This document shows positions 36,038-44,836 of a stretch of DNA of 64,000 nucleotides, piece after piece (positions within the stretch are counted from its first letter, which is position 1; each line of letters begins with the position of its first letter). Where the stretch lies: the NCBI GenBank assembly GCA_016186175.1, contig JACPMB010000009.1:1-64000 (forward strand), given 5' to 3'. The position numbers and the translations under genes were made by a program. The notes beneath the pieces were generated by a model. That model made no database searches. It worked only from the letters and a program-made list of their open reading frames with translations, and had not been told where the DNA came from. Source of the DNA: Candidatus Peregrinibacteria bacterium (GTDB lineage: Bacteria > Patescibacteriota > Gracilibacteria > Peribacterales > Peribacteraceae).

Positions 36038-37000
36038 ATGGATTACATTGATCTTCGACGCCCTGGGAGGAAATACCCGGAACGCGTGATTGCCGGAACC
36101 GAGAGCAGCGATTATGTGGATCTCCTGCTGCGGAAATACAACTTCTACGGCGGGCTGGCGACGCATGCGCCTTCGTCTCTGCTGGGGGTGATAGGGCCGA
36201 ATGTCCGGCTTCCATCGGAATTCCTCAACAGGCCGGGGGCAGCGCCGTTTATTGTCGAAACAAATCCCGCCCGCGCTATGTCCGAAGTTGGCGCCGGCGT
36301 CCGCGCGATCATCGCCGATCCGAACGACATCCCAAAAAGCCTGCAACCAGACGGGTCGTTCGATGTTGTTGCGCAGCTTGGGCAGCTTCCAGCCGCTCAG
36401 CAGGAATCTCCGATGCGGCGGCAGATGACGTCGCTCTGCGATTTTATGAGCGAGAGGCGCATCGGGGCATGCGTGCTGCGCAACGCCCTCCACGGCATTC
36501 AGGAAGAACAGAGAGTCCTGTTCCTCTATCTCCTGGCGGGACATCTGGCCCCCGGAGGATCGCTCGCAATCGTGAATGCGGAGTACGATCCTGCCCTGGA
36601 GGACAACAAAGGATCAGTAGAGGGGCCTTACCGCGACGCGCTGACCGTGGCCGATTGCCTGCGCGGCGGGGCGTCGGCAACGCGCAAGGAAATGGAGGCG
36701 CTGTTCACAGTGATCGGGCCACGATGGACGGCGAAAGAGCTTACGGCATTGTTCCGGAATTCCATGTTCATCAGTTTGGATTATATGCGGAAGGAAATCG
36801 AAGGAGGGCGTCCGGTCAAGGCAATTGAGGCCGGTTACGACACTGTGTGCAATATGCGACGGTGCGATTACGTTGCCGCTGGCAACTACGTCCTGCCGCG
36901 GTTTGGATCGCTTGTCGTTCCGAGGCTGTACCGTCACAACATCGCTGCGGAACGCAGGCTTCAGAAAGAGGAGAAGCGCAGAAAGAAGGCCCGGCGATAG
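36038..37000 (+). CDS. Hypothetical protein, 320 aa, weakly methyltransferase-like
   Basis: I cannot name this protein. The central part (GACVLRNALHG, then LFLYLLAGHLAPGGSLAIVNA) resembles the strand-4/strand-5 region of class I SAM methyltransferases, but the SAM-binding glycine loop is not evident. It may be a degenerate member or a different Rossmann fold. The C-terminus is strongly basic (KEEKRRKKARR). There is no signal or membrane segment. It is the first gene of the unusual 36-52 kb region. Confidence 0.65.
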   Translation: MDYIDLRRPGRKYPERVIAGTESSDYVDLLLRKYNFYGGLATHAPSSLLGVIGPNVRLPSEFLNRPGAAPFIVETNPARAMSEVGAGVRAIIADPNDIPKSLQPDGSFDVVAQLGQLPAAQQESPMRRQMTSLCDFMSERRIGACVLRNALHGIQEEQRVLFLYLLAGHLAPGGSLAIVNAEYDPALEDNKGSVEGPYRDALTVADCLRGGASATRKEMEALFTVIGPRWTAKELTALFRNSMFISLDYMRKEIEGGRPVKAIEAGYDTVCNMRRCDYVAAGNYVLPRFGSLVVPRLYRHNIAAERRLQKEEKRRKKARR

Positions 37001-37036
37001 CCAGTGAGTCATACAACCTGCGCAATTCAGCGCCGC

Positions 37037-37065
37037 TTGTGACTATTTTCCCGCAGTGCTATACT
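37037..37065 (+). promoter_or_regulatory. Extended -10 promoter before the 471-aa gene
   Basis: TTGTGA, a 17-nt spacer and TGC-TATACT predict a start near 37072, 17 nt before the ATG at 37089. This excludes the upstream ATG at 37056. Confidence 0.65.
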
Positions 37066-37088
37066 GTACCGATTTACCCATTCTTCCC

Positions 37089-38504
37089 ATGGAATTACGC
37101 CTTCTCTACTTCGCTTCCCCGGAAATGCCGGGGGCACCGGAAGCAACCCCGGCCGCCTCTCCCAATGACGAGACATTAAACAAAGAATATGTTGCCGACA
37201 TGAACACGAAGAAACAAATTGCAGACGAGCGACGCAAGCGAGAGGAGGACGAGAAGCGCAAACAAGGAGATCCGGATTTGATTTTGCATCGCGACATCGT
37301 CTCGGAAGAGATAACCAAAAAAACAACGGTTTCTGGCCAAGCCGGTAACCCTAGTATCGAAACACCTGCGAATAGACAAAAATCTATCAATGACGACCTG
37401 GCCCAACTCCCTCTCGCTACCGACAGCAATCGCAAATCAATTGTGGACCGAATTTTTGCATCGGGGCCAGAAGCCATCCGGCCACTGCTCAATGCGATCA
37501 CCCAGGCTGGTAACCGATCTCATGTCAAACTCTATCGCGACCTACTCCTCCAACTTGACGCTAACACTGAAGCTACCGTTCAATTCGTTGAACGGACGCT
37601 CATGCAACGTCAGCCGCTCACGAGCGCTGATGTCGAAGAACTGCCATATGCACTCTACCGACTTGGGCAGTTCGTCACTGGGTATAGATGGGGAGCCAAT
37701 GCATTGGTTCCCAATCGCGTATCACCAGCAGAGGAGCGTTTCCTTCGATCTCGCGCTGTTGAACTGCTTCGCCCCCTGATGCATCTTCGCGCTGCGGCAA
37801 GGGCTCTTGATCTCAACGCTAAAACGCCTGCCGGAGTCGAAGCAGTTGCCGATCTTTTCGGAGAAACCATTTGGGGGCTTTCGTCACTCGCCAGTGTAGT
37901 TGGAGACGAGTTCCTACCCGGGCCCGAACAGCGAGAGGCTGCGATGCATGGCCTGCTCAATGGCTTGCGCCGGAATCACCAACGTTTATTTGAGTCGACC
38001 TCCACGGGCGAGGTTCGCAAGGGCTCCAAATACATCATCGATAACCTAAGGAGAACCCTTGCTTTCGCATCACCAGAAATTCGTACACAGGCCACGCAAG
38101 CACTGCGAATCATGCTCACCCTTCCCGATACGGCCTTCCAAGAGGACGCAAAGCAGCTGGCGCAGGAGCGGCGCACGATAGAAGCCCTCAGGAAGGAAGG
38201 AGGAGCGTTAGTCTTTCTTCGCCTTTCAGGCGCCACTGCTTCGGAGGCCATGCAGCTATGCCTGGGTCTTCTGCGAGATGGAACCGGCGGACAGCCCTTG
38301 AGGCCTCGAGATATCGTCGTCGTCATCGAGTCTGTTGGCGTCACGACGTTAGGCTTCTTCTCCCCGACCAACGAGGCACTCCGCAAGCAATGGATTACGA
38401 TCTTGCGAGGATTAGTAAACAATACAAATCCTGACATTTCCGGAGCCGCAGCGAGAAATCTGGAGACAATTGAACAGCTCTCGAAGATCATCACGGCGCG
38501 ATAA
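37089..38504 (+). CDS. Helical-repeat protein, 471 aa, unknown function
   Basis: No named family. After an N-terminus MELRLLYFASPEMPG and a charged coiled segment (about 40-75), the rest is helical with HEAT-like regularity (DSNRKSIVDRIFASGPEAIR, SPEIRTQATQALRIML, DISGAAARNLETIEQL). This suggests an alpha-solenoid scaffold. There is no signal peptide. It has its own promoter and is followed by a 290-base region without a gene. Confidence 0.7.
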   Translation: MELRLLYFASPEMPGAPEATPAASPNDETLNKEYVADMNTKKQIADERRKREEDEKRKQGDPDLILHRDIVSEEITKKTTVSGQAGNPSIETPANRQKSINDDLAQLPLATDSNRKSIVDRIFASGPEAIRPLLNAITQAGNRSHVKLYRDLLLQLDANTEATVQFVERTLMQRQPLTSADVEELPYALYRLGQFVTGYRWGANALVPNRVSPAEERFLRSRAVELLRPLMHLRAAARALDLNAKTPAGVEAVADLFGETIWGLSSLASVVGDEFLPGPEQREAAMHGLLNGLRRNHQRLFESTSTGEVRKGSKYIIDNLRRTLAFASPEIRTQATQALRIMLTLPDTAFQEDAKQLAQERRTIEALRKEGGALVFLRLSGATASEAMQLCLGLLRDGTGGQPLRPRDIVVVIESVGVTTLGFFSPTNEALRKQWITILRGLVNNTNPDISGAAARNLETIEQLSKIITAR

Positions 38505-38793
38505 TCCCCTCATTCAAAATACTTCTTGTGTTCTGCGGAGGGACTCTTCACTGCCCACAGCTTTTCTCACGCCCGTCGGATATTTGCCGATTTTCCGGCC
38601 CGCTGCTGAAGCTACTGGATGGCAAACGGAATGGAACCCTTCGCCTTACCTTTTGAGTCCCATTCTCCAATTCCTCTCTGAAGTCATGTTTCGCTACAAT
38701 ATTCGCAGCTACGACATTCGCATCTCTGTTCTTTCCGCCATTCTCACACGCAAAACCAACTCACTTGTGGTCTAGTCCCTGCGAGTCTGTGAG
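38505..38793. other. Intergenic stretch without recognisable gene
   Basis: Neither strand shows a convincing reading frame, RNA signature or repeat. A 101-codon plus-strand frame (38470-38775) starts inside the previous gene and has low-quality composition. The stretch may be a degraded gene or leader DNA. Confidence 0.5.
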
Positions 38794-38835
38794 TTGAATA
38801 AAAGGGAATAACGTGATATCATAAGAATCTTATGA
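38794..38835 (+). promoter_or_regulatory. hicBA promoter and operator
   Basis: TTGAAT, a 17-nt spacer and TATCAT (38817-38822) predict a start about 3 nt before the hicB ATG. A 17-nt palindrome, TCATAAG-AAT-CTTATGA (38819-38835), covers the -10, the start site and the ATG. HicB autorepression through it is expected. Confidence 0.65.
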
Positions 38836-39077
38836 CTCCTTTGCCGACCGTCGCCATCGAGCTCATTCCCGATCAGGAATTGGGAGGATTCACCGCTCAT
38901 ATTCCAGATATTCCCGCATATGGAGAAGGCGAAACTGAAGAAGAGGCGATTGCAGATCTGAAAACAGGACTGCAACTCTTTGTTGAAGCGAATGGCCTTG
39001 AGGCCGCTTTGCATCGAATAAATGCCCCGTCGCACATCCGTCAGGTGAATTTGGGCGATCTTGTAGCGCATGGGTAG
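38832..39077 (+). CDS. hicB: HicB-family antitoxin
   Basis: The 81-residue product has the HicB partial RNase H-like fold: IELIPDQELGGFTAHIPDIPAYGEG followed by ETEEEAIADLKTGLQLF. It neutralises HicA and normally represses its own operon. No separate DNA-binding domain is obvious beyond residue 65. It precedes hicA and overlaps it by 8 nt, the reverse of the E. coli gene order but common elsewhere. The message would be nearly leaderless. Confidence 0.88.
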   Translation: MTPLPTVAIELIPDQELGGFTAHIPDIPAYGEGETEEEAIADLKTGLQLFVEANGLEAALHRINAPSHIRQVNLGDLVAHG

Positions 39078-39297
39078 GATGCCGCGAGTTACCGGCAAAG
39101 AGATGATCCGCTTTCTCGTGAGGCGGAATTTTTCTCTTTATCGTGTGAAAGGAAGCCATCATCTTATGAGGAACGGGGAAGCGCAGACGGTAATTCCAAT
39201 CCACGGAAATCAGGATCTCAAAACGGGCACATTAAGAGGGATTCTGCGCGACATTAATATGGAGCCCGAGGAATTCGAGAGGCTATGGCATCACTGA
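39070..39297 (+). CDS. hicA: HicA-family mRNA interferase toxin
   Basis: HicA is a small double-stranded-RNA-binding-like toxin that cleaves mRNA. The 75 residues include the family pattern VTGKEMIRFLVRRNFSLYRVKGSHH with the catalytic His in GSHH, then the TVIPIHGNQDLKTGTLRGIL block. Starts at 39070 or 39079 are possible; the first overlaps hicB. Confidence 0.92.
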   Translation: MGRMPRVTGKEMIRFLVRRNFSLYRVKGSHHLMRNGEAQTVIPIHGNQDLKTGTLRGILRDINMEPEEFERLWHH

Positions 39298-39373
39298 TGG
39301 ATCGCGGTCAATATGGATAATAACCAATATGCAGGAAGAAATTGATAATCCGGCCATTGGAAGGATGCGGGTA

Positions 39374-39402
39374 TTCCAAATGCAGCGGTTCTCTGCTAGA
39401 AT
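39374..39402 (+). promoter_or_regulatory. Extended -10 promoter of the first PTG-family gene
   Basis: TTCCAA, a 17-nt spacer and TGC-TAGAAT predict a start near 39409, 12 nt before the ATG at 39421. The same TGCTAGAAT precedes the second paralogue. Confidence 0.6.
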
Positions 39403-39420
39403 TGTAAGAAATCCTCACTT

Positions 39421-39771
39421 ATGCCGCTTGTTCCTCCCGCCCCTCCTGTGCCGCCAAAAATCCCCACCGGTCGCGAGCTTTACGACGCGATCATGGGGCA
39501 TATCGAGCCGGAACTTACGACCGACGCCGCGAAAACTCTTGACGATAAATACAAAAATGAAACACCGGAGCAGCGCGTCGTGCGCACGAAGCGCTACGAT
39601 CTTGCCTTTGAACGATATGAGGAGGCGTACCGCGAATACATTGCCACGCTCGACGCGCAGGTGACGCGATACCGCCGCGCTGCGTTCGCGCACACAGAAT
39701 CGCGCGATCGCGACGCCGAAAAAGGCGTTTTGGGACGGATTGGGACTTTTTTCCAGCAGGCAGCCGCATGA
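39421..39771 (+). CDS. Small helical protein, PTG...IEPEL family, copy 1 (116 aa)
   Basis: This is one of three paralogues in the window (others at 40519 and 50882), a family I do not recognise. The shared pattern is PTG-x3-Y-x2-[IL]M-x2-IEP[DE]L-x-T at the N-terminus, then a KYKNETP segment (copies 1 and 3), an R-x2-RY-x2-AF-x2-Y helix and a basic/acidic C-terminal helix. This copy has a Pro-rich start (MPLVPPAPPVPPKIPTG). It overlaps the next gene by ATGA. It may bind the neighbouring coiled-coil protein. Confidence 0.75.
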   Translation: MPLVPPAPPVPPKIPTGRELYDAIMGHIEPELTTDAAKTLDDKYKNETPEQRVVRTKRYDLAFERYEEAYREYIATLDAQVTRYRRAAFAHTESRDRDAEKGVLGRIGTFFQQAAA

Positions 39772-40346
39772 ACATCGAAGCGCTAAATCAAGATGTCAAA
39801 GCGGACGGCCCGACGCCCGAGAAACGGCAGGACCTTGACGAATCCGCGAAAAATCCGGACGGAAAGCATCGGGACAACGTTGATGATAAAAAAGAAAAAA
39901 AGAACGACGAAAATAAAGAGCAGAAAGATCAGGAGAAAAAATCCATGGACGAAAAAATTCTGGACTGTCAAAAACGGGCCGACCTGCGGGTCTCGGCGTA
40001 CAAAAAACAACTGGACGATATTGATGCACGCAACAAGAAGCTTGATGAGCAGGCGAAATCGGCAAGCGAACGGACGGATTTCATCGCTAACATAACGGAA
40101 AGCGCACTTGTGCCGGGTAAAATTTACAGCGAAGAGACTCCCGTAAAGCCGCACGCATCTGCAATGCGGCAGGAGCAATTCGTCGCAACCGCCGCCGAAA
40201 TGCCAGCAGACCAGGATACCGCGAAAGAGAAAGGCGTCCGCCCGCCTGACTGGCGGGAAAAACAGGAGAAGCAGGCGGCCGCCAAGGAACAACCAGCAAC
40301 CGCCGTTGCCGGCCAGGAAGAAGGCGCAAAACAGGCGGCTGCGTAA
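39768..40346 (+). CDS. Highly charged coiled-coil protein, 192 aa
   Basis: No recognised family. The N-terminal third is extremely Lys/Asp/Glu-rich and probably disordered. A coiled coil follows (about 60-110, KILDCQKRADLRVSAYKKQL) and then an Ala/Gln/Glu-rich tail. It is translationally coupled to the upstream PTG-family gene, so the two probably act together. There is no signal or membrane segment. Confidence 0.65.
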   Translation: MNIEALNQDVKADGPTPEKRQDLDESAKNPDGKHRDNVDDKKEKKNDENKEQKDQEKKSMDEKILDCQKRADLRVSAYKKQLDDIDARNKKLDEQAKSASERTDFIANITESALVPGKIYSEETPVKPHASAMRQEQFVATAAEMPADQDTAKEKGVRPPDWREKQEKQAAAKEQPATAVAGQEEGAKQAAA

Positions 40347-40468
40347 TCCAGTCTTCGCCAAGTCTTCGACCAGCAAGTCAGGCTACGCTCTGCGGAGCTT
40401 CGGTCGGCAGGCAAAGGGGAAAGTTATTTTGCGCGACATGATTTTGGAAGTTTTGCAACCGTACTCCA

Positions 40469-40497
40469 TTGCCGGTTTGGCCGGATTTTGCTAGAAT
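40469..40497 (+). promoter_or_regulatory. Extended -10 promoter of the second PTG-family gene
   Basis: TTGCCG, a 17-nt spacer and TGC-TAGAAT predict a start near 40504, 15 nt before the ATG at 40519. Confidence 0.6.
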
Positions 40498-40518
40498 GTC
40501 AGGATTTACAAAATACAC

Positions 40519-40857
40519 ATGCCTACGCAAACATCCGCCGGTTCGCAGCAGCTCCCGACAGGGGAAGTCATATACAACGCGATCATGAGCCAGATCGAGC
40601 CCGATCTGGCGACGAATTCGGAGATCAGGACCGACGCCAGGGAGAAGGGCGAATCCGCCGCGAAGTTCAAGGCGCGCATGGAAAGATACCGCAAGGCGTT
40701 CTCGCTTTACGAGAAGTGCTTCGACGCTTACGTGGAGCACCTGCGCGGCGAATCGAAAAATACGCGGTCCGCGGCCCGCATAGCGACCGAGCAGAGACTG
40801 CATGACGAGGAAACCGCGGAGGCCGACAAACTCCTTTCGGAAATGACCAGAGCTTAA
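40519..40857 (+). CDS. Small helical protein, PTG...IEPDL family, copy 2 (112 aa)
   Basis: A paralogue of the proteins at 39421 and 50882: LPTGEVIYNAIMSQIEPDLAT near residue 12, then RMERYRKAFSLYEKCFDAY and a charged C-terminal helix. It lacks the KYKNETP segment of the other two. It sits 15 bases before the 1242-residue coiled-coil gene and is likely transcribed with it, which repeats the pairing of a small PTG protein with a coiled-coil neighbour. Confidence 0.75.
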   Translation: MPTQTSAGSQQLPTGEVIYNAIMSQIEPDLATNSEIRTDAREKGESAAKFKARMERYRKAFSLYEKCFDAYVEHLRGESKNTRSAARIATEQRLHDEETAEADKLLSEMTRA

Positions 40858-40872
40858 TTTCCACCTTTTTAT

Positions 40873-43800
40873 ATGAACACGCGCACTCTTTATCCGCAAA
40901 AACAGTTTTCCATCCGCGAGCGCCGGTTGTGCTTTCAACTCGACGGCCCGGAATCGGCGGAGCCCGCGCAACAGGAAGCGAAAGAGAAGAGCGAGAAGGG
41001 CAACAAAGAGACGATCAGCAAATTCGTCGGCGTCGCCGACAAGCATATCGGCGATTTCTTCGGCCCCGGCGTGGGCAACACGGTAGGACTCGCCGCAGAG
41101 AAATTCACGCAGGAGTACATGAAAAAGGCCGGGGAAGCCAAAATTGCCAATCAAGATCAGGGGCAGGCGAAGATAAAAGGGAGCGCCGAGCCGGAGGTAA
41201 AGGCCAAAGGAGCGGGCAGTGATCAGTATCGGCCGTCTATCGGGCAGGCGAAAGCCGGTGCGGAAGCAGCGAACAATTTATCTTCTGTCAAAAGCCACGG
41301 CGAAAAAATACAAACGGAGATATCCGCGGATATTAAAGAAGCACAAAAAACCATCGAACAGACAATACAGAAGATGCGGAACAGCCGCGATGCGGCAGAT
41401 CAGATCGCCTCCATGGTGCAAATAATAGAAGCTCTGGTCACCGCTGCCTCCGGAATTATGCGACGCATATTCCCTTACGGCGTTTCCGCTCCGAATCCTG
41501 CCGTTACCGCCCCCAATGCCCCGCCGACAGCGCTAAACGCTCCGCCGAATGCGTTGCCATCCGCGCCAAACGCCCCGGGATCCGCACCAGATACGCTCGA
41601 CAGAGACATGCGCACCCCGCTTGATCTTGTCCAAAACCCTCGGGCGTCCGCGGATCGCCTGGAGAAAACTTTCGATGCAAGCGGCAAAGAGCGGACCGCC
41701 GAACGTCAGAAAGCGCAAAACGAATTCGACACGGCCATGCTCGCACTTGATGGATGGACGGCAGACCCAAACAAATCCGAAAGCCAGAACCAATCCGCGC
41801 ATGACAAACTGGTGGCCCGTGTCCAGGAGGCGCTGAAAGTATTGCGTCAGGTGAATGTACAGAATGCCTCCCCGCGACTGAAGGCACTGTATCAGCAGAG
41901 GGCAGAACTTATGGCACAAATGCGGAAAATGGAAGCAAGCGGCGACACGGCCGGAGCCGATGCCGCGTTGAAACACATTGCAGATCTTGCACCGGAGATT
42001 ATCAAACTTGAGCAGGCCACAAAGATCAATACGGCTCCGGCAAATGAGGCCGTTACCAAGCGGATCAAAGAGCTGCGCGCCGAACAACAGCGCAGAGGTG
42101 ATCTTGTGACACGGAATATCTCCCGCCCGCCCGCTTTGCTCGCGGCTCTCGAAGGCGATCGTATTGATCTAACGTACGCGTATATAAGAGATTTGCAGTC
42201 TCTCCCGGGTATTCCGCTCATGGCGAAACTAATCAACAGCCTGCCCGCGACAATGCGCACAAACCCAGACGGCAGCACGATCAGCATCACCACGGACGGC
42301 GGCGTGCTGAGGATGCACAACGCGCCGCCGATGTTCTTTACGCAGGAAGTCACACAGTCGGTCGGCCAACTATTGAGGCAATTGGCTGAGAGCACGGGGA
42401 AAGGCGTTACAATGACCCCCAAAGAGCGCATGGAGAAGCTGGACATGGAAATCAGGACGCTGCGCCAGAATATGCAAAAAGCCGCCGAAGCCTTCAACAA
42501 GTCCGCGGGACAGCCGAATGACGCCAGAATCAAGCTCGGACGAGCGGCGGAATCAGCGGCGCGGGCGCTGTACGATCTCGCAGAAGACATCGCCGGCGAC
42601 CTGAACCTGCCAGTGACGTTCCGTGACGGTGCATACAATGCGCGGGAGGAGGCGGCGAAGTTCTTAAAGACGATACGCGAGCAAATTGCGACGTTGGAAA
42701 AGATAGGGAAAGCCAACCCTCCTTCTCCTGAACCCGTCGGTGAAACCCCGTCAAAGCGCCTCGACGCCTTCAACAAGGAGCGCGCTGAACGCGCGAAGGC
42801 AACCACGGCCGCCGTAAACGCTTTCAACGCAAACCGAAACAACGACACCTACGCCGCCGTTCGCAAAGCAATCTTCGCCGAGCGGCAATCAATCTCCACG
42901 CCAAATCTCAATACGGTTCTGGCAGGAAATCCCGACGCCCCGACTCGCGACAGGATACGCAAGGAGGTGAACCAGCAGAACGACAACCTGGACGCGACCG
43001 AAAAGATGGTCGAGGCCGCTTGGAAGACGACGCCCGAGGGGCAGAAGAAGTCCGTGGAAGACGCCAGACGGCGCCTCGACGCCTTCAACAAGGAGCGCGC
43101 TGAACGCGCGAAGGCAACCACGGCCGCCGTAAACGCTTTCAACGCAAACCGAAACAACGACACCTACGCCACATTCTTCACTATAGAAAGCGCAAACCCA
43201 AAGGCCTCGAAGGACCGGGCGGAAAAGAATCTTGCAGATCTCCAAAAGAATCTCGCCCCTCTGGGGCAGGCAGGGCAGGATATCTGGAAGAGCATCCAGG
43301 ACGCCATTAACAACGGGAACGCCGTTCCTGTCTCCCCGACAGAGCCGATTGCAAAAAAGAACGACGCGGCCAAGAAAAAATTAGATGATGACGTCGCGAA
43401 GAAGACATTGGATGATGCGGCCAAGAAAAAGCTGGACGACGCGGCCAAGAAAAAATTAGATGATGACGTCGCGAAAAAGGCATTGGACGACGCGGCCAAG
43501 AAAAAGCTGGACGACGCGGCCAGGGGGAAGGAGAAAGAGGCGGCCGGCAAAAAGATCGAAAACGAGCGAGCGAAGCGCGAGGCTAGCATCAATACGTTCC
43601 TTGATGCCGTCACAAAAAACGCCGATAGCAGCGATAATGCCAGGGAGGCTCTCGCAAAAGAAACCAAGGGGATCGCGGGCCCGGGCCTGATCGCCGTCAA
43701 TGTCGCCACCTACCGCGTCGCTCTCGACAGATACATCAATGCTCTCAGGGCGGAGCAGGCAACCATCAACAGCAACAGGAATCTTTGGGAGAACGAGAAT

Positions 43801-44601
43801 CACAACGACGCCCACAGACGCACGGAACGGCGCCTCGGTGCGGTCATTTCCGAACTTGATCGCACCGCCGGGCTTGAAAAGACAATCAAACAAACCGAGG
43901 ACAAAATAGCCGCGGAGAAGAAAAACGCCGCGGAATCAACTGCAGTAGAGCTCCATAGGAAGAATCTCGATGCCTTTAATAATGAACGGATGAACGCCGC
44001 GAGGATCACGGAAAATGCGGTTGATGCATATTCCAACGCACCCGATGTCAATACTTATGAAGCAGCCATTAAGGCGATTGCAGACGAAAGAGATATAATT
44101 TCAGAAAAGAGAGTCAAGGAAGTTTTGGCCGGAGAGAGAAATAAGGATGTTGCGGGATCAATCATCAATCAAACATCCACTCATCGGCTGTTTCTCAATA
44201 ATATAGCCGATCGCATTCAAAAGACGTGGAAAACGTTACAGGAGGGCCAAAAGAAAGCGGAATATGTGAAGAAACAAGCAGAGGAACCGGTTAAGAAAGC
44301 GGAGGCCCCGACTAAGGCAAAAACAGAAAGTGAAATCGCCGGTCTTGATGCCGAGATTAACTTATTGGAAGCCAGAGAGAAGGAACGCTGGGACGCATAT
44401 GTAAGGAGCACGGCTGAACAGGTCGTATGTCTAGGTGTAACATCGCTTAACAATCCTAAACAGGCAGCAGAACAGTCTAAAAAGCGTATAGAAGCGCAAA
44501 ATCAGACCGCCGCTATCGGCAGACAACTCGATGAAGTGCGAAAGCAGCTTTCCGACCGACGCGCTATTCGCGATAAATTGAAAAAGACACTCGGTCAGTA
44601 A
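40873..44601 (+). CDS. Giant Lys-rich coiled-coil protein with internal repeats, 1242 aa
   Basis: No recognised domain or signal peptide. The N-terminus reads MNTRTLYPQKQFSIRERRLC. A hydrophobic, Pro/Ala-rich segment lies near 190-230, and most of the rest is helical coiled coil. A ~33-residue unit (RLDAFNKERAERAKATTAAV...) occurs twice exactly (about 629-661 and 734-766), with a diverged third copy near 1035 (NLDAFNNERMNAARITENAV). Between copies 2 and 3 is a low-complexity AKKKLDD repeat (about 835-885). It follows the PTG-family copy 2 and is followed by a 57-residue gene and two DOT1-like methyltransferases, for which the Lys-rich repeat could be a substrate (inference). Confidence 0.8.
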   Translation: MNTRTLYPQKQFSIRERRLCFQLDGPESAEPAQQEAKEKSEKGNKETISKFVGVADKHIGDFFGPGVGNTVGLAAEKFTQEYMKKAGEAKIANQDQGQAKIKGSAEPEVKAKGAGSDQYRPSIGQAKAGAEAANNLSSVKSHGEKIQTEISADIKEAQKTIEQTIQKMRNSRDAADQIASMVQIIEALVTAASGIMRRIFPYGVSAPNPAVTAPNAPPTALNAPPNALPSAPNAPGSAPDTLDRDMRTPLDLVQNPRASADRLEKTFDASGKERTAERQKAQNEFDTAMLALDGWTADPNKSESQNQSAHDKLVARVQEALKVLRQVNVQNASPRLKALYQQRAELMAQMRKMEASGDTAGADAALKHIADLAPEIIKLEQATKINTAPANEAVTKRIKELRAEQQRRGDLVTRNISRPPALLAALEGDRIDLTYAYIRDLQSLPGIPLMAKLINSLPATMRTNPDGSTISITTDGGVLRMHNAPPMFFTQEVTQSVGQLLRQLAESTGKGVTMTPKERMEKLDMEIRTLRQNMQKAAEAFNKSAGQPNDARIKLGRAAESAARALYDLAEDIAGDLNLPVTFRDGAYNAREEAAKFLKTIREQIATLEKIGKANPPSPEPVGETPSKRLDAFNKERAERAKATTAAVNAFNANRNNDTYAAVRKAIFAERQSISTPNLNTVLAGNPDAPTRDRIRKEVNQQNDNLDATEKMVEAAWKTTPEGQKKSVEDARRRLDAFNKERAERAKATTAAVNAFNANRNNDTYATFFTIESANPKASKDRAEKNLADLQKNLAPLGQAGQDIWKSIQDAINNGNAVPVSPTEPIAKKNDAAKKKLDDDVAKKTLDDAAKKKLDDAAKKKLDDDVAKKALDDAAKKKLDDAARGKEKEAAGKKIENERAKREASINTFLDAVTKNADSSDNAREALAKETKGIAGPGLIAVNVATYRVALDRYINALRAEQATINSNRNLWENENHNDAHRRTERRLGAVISELDRTAGLEKTIKQTEDKIAAEKKNAAESTAVELHRKNLDAFNNERMNAARITENAVDAYSNAPDVNTYEAAIKAIADERDIISEKRVKEVLAGERNKDVAGSIINQTSTHRLFLNNIADRIQKTWKTLQEGQKKAEYVKKQAEEPVKKAEAPTKAKTESEIAGLDAEINLLEAREKERWDAYVRSTAEQVVCLGVTSLNNPKQAAEQSKKRIEAQNQTAAIGRQLDEVRKQLSDRRAIRDKLKKTLGQ
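42756..42855 (+). repeat. 100-bp exact direct repeat, copy 1
   Basis: Identical to 43071-43170, 315 bp (105 codons) apart and in frame, inside the 1242-residue gene. It begins GCGCCTCGACGCCTTC. Complete identity, including synonymous sites, points to a recent duplication or gene conversion. Confidence 0.95.
43071..43170 (+). repeat. 100-bp exact direct repeat, copy 2
   Basis: The second copy of the repeat at 42756-42855. After it the protein sequence diverges from that following copy 1. Confidence 0.95.
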
Positions 44602-44632
44602 CATCGCTCTGTACTTTTCCCCTTTTCATACC

Positions 44633-44806
44633 ATGCCTCCAGCCACTCCAGCTTCCGAAAAGCAACTTCGCACCCGATACTTGAATTTGGTGGATACGGC
44701 GAATGCCGCCGCCGCCAAGGGAGATACGGCTGCGCGCATCACCGCGGAACGCGAAATCGCCAGTGTCGGAGCCGAAATTGACGCTATTCGCAGCAAGCGC
44801 CGATAG
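44633..44806 (+). CDS. Small helical protein, 57 aa
   Basis: The frame starts at ATG 44633 (MPPATPASEKQLRTRY) and ends at TAG 44804-44806. The product is Ala-rich with two amphipathic helices (RYLNLVDTANAAAAKGD; ITAEREIASVGAEIDAIRSK), like a short helical hairpin. It lies 31 bases after the 1242-residue gene and 30 bases before the first methyltransferase, in the same direction, so it is probably part of the operon. Reality is supported by coding-like composition and position only. Confidence 0.55.
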   Translation: MPPATPASEKQLRTRYLNLVDTANAAAAKGDTAARITAEREIASVGAEIDAIRSKRR

Positions 44807-44836
44807 ATCTATAAATATTTTTCTTTTCACACCAAC

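Noticed and set aside
38470-38775. A 101-codon plus-strand frame after the helical-repeat protein
   Set aside because: It starts inside the preceding gene, has erratic composition and no promoter or coupling; left as unassigned intergenic DNA.
41892-42848. A 318-codon minus-strand frame within the 1242-residue gene
   Set aside because: It is the complement of Ala/Lys/Glu-rich coiled-coil coding sequence, and the minus-strand ORF carries Ser/Arg/Ala low complexity only.
43371-43560. Possible CRISPR or tandem-repeat array
   Set aside because: The repetition is in-frame AKKKLDD coding sequence with no unique spacers of constant length.
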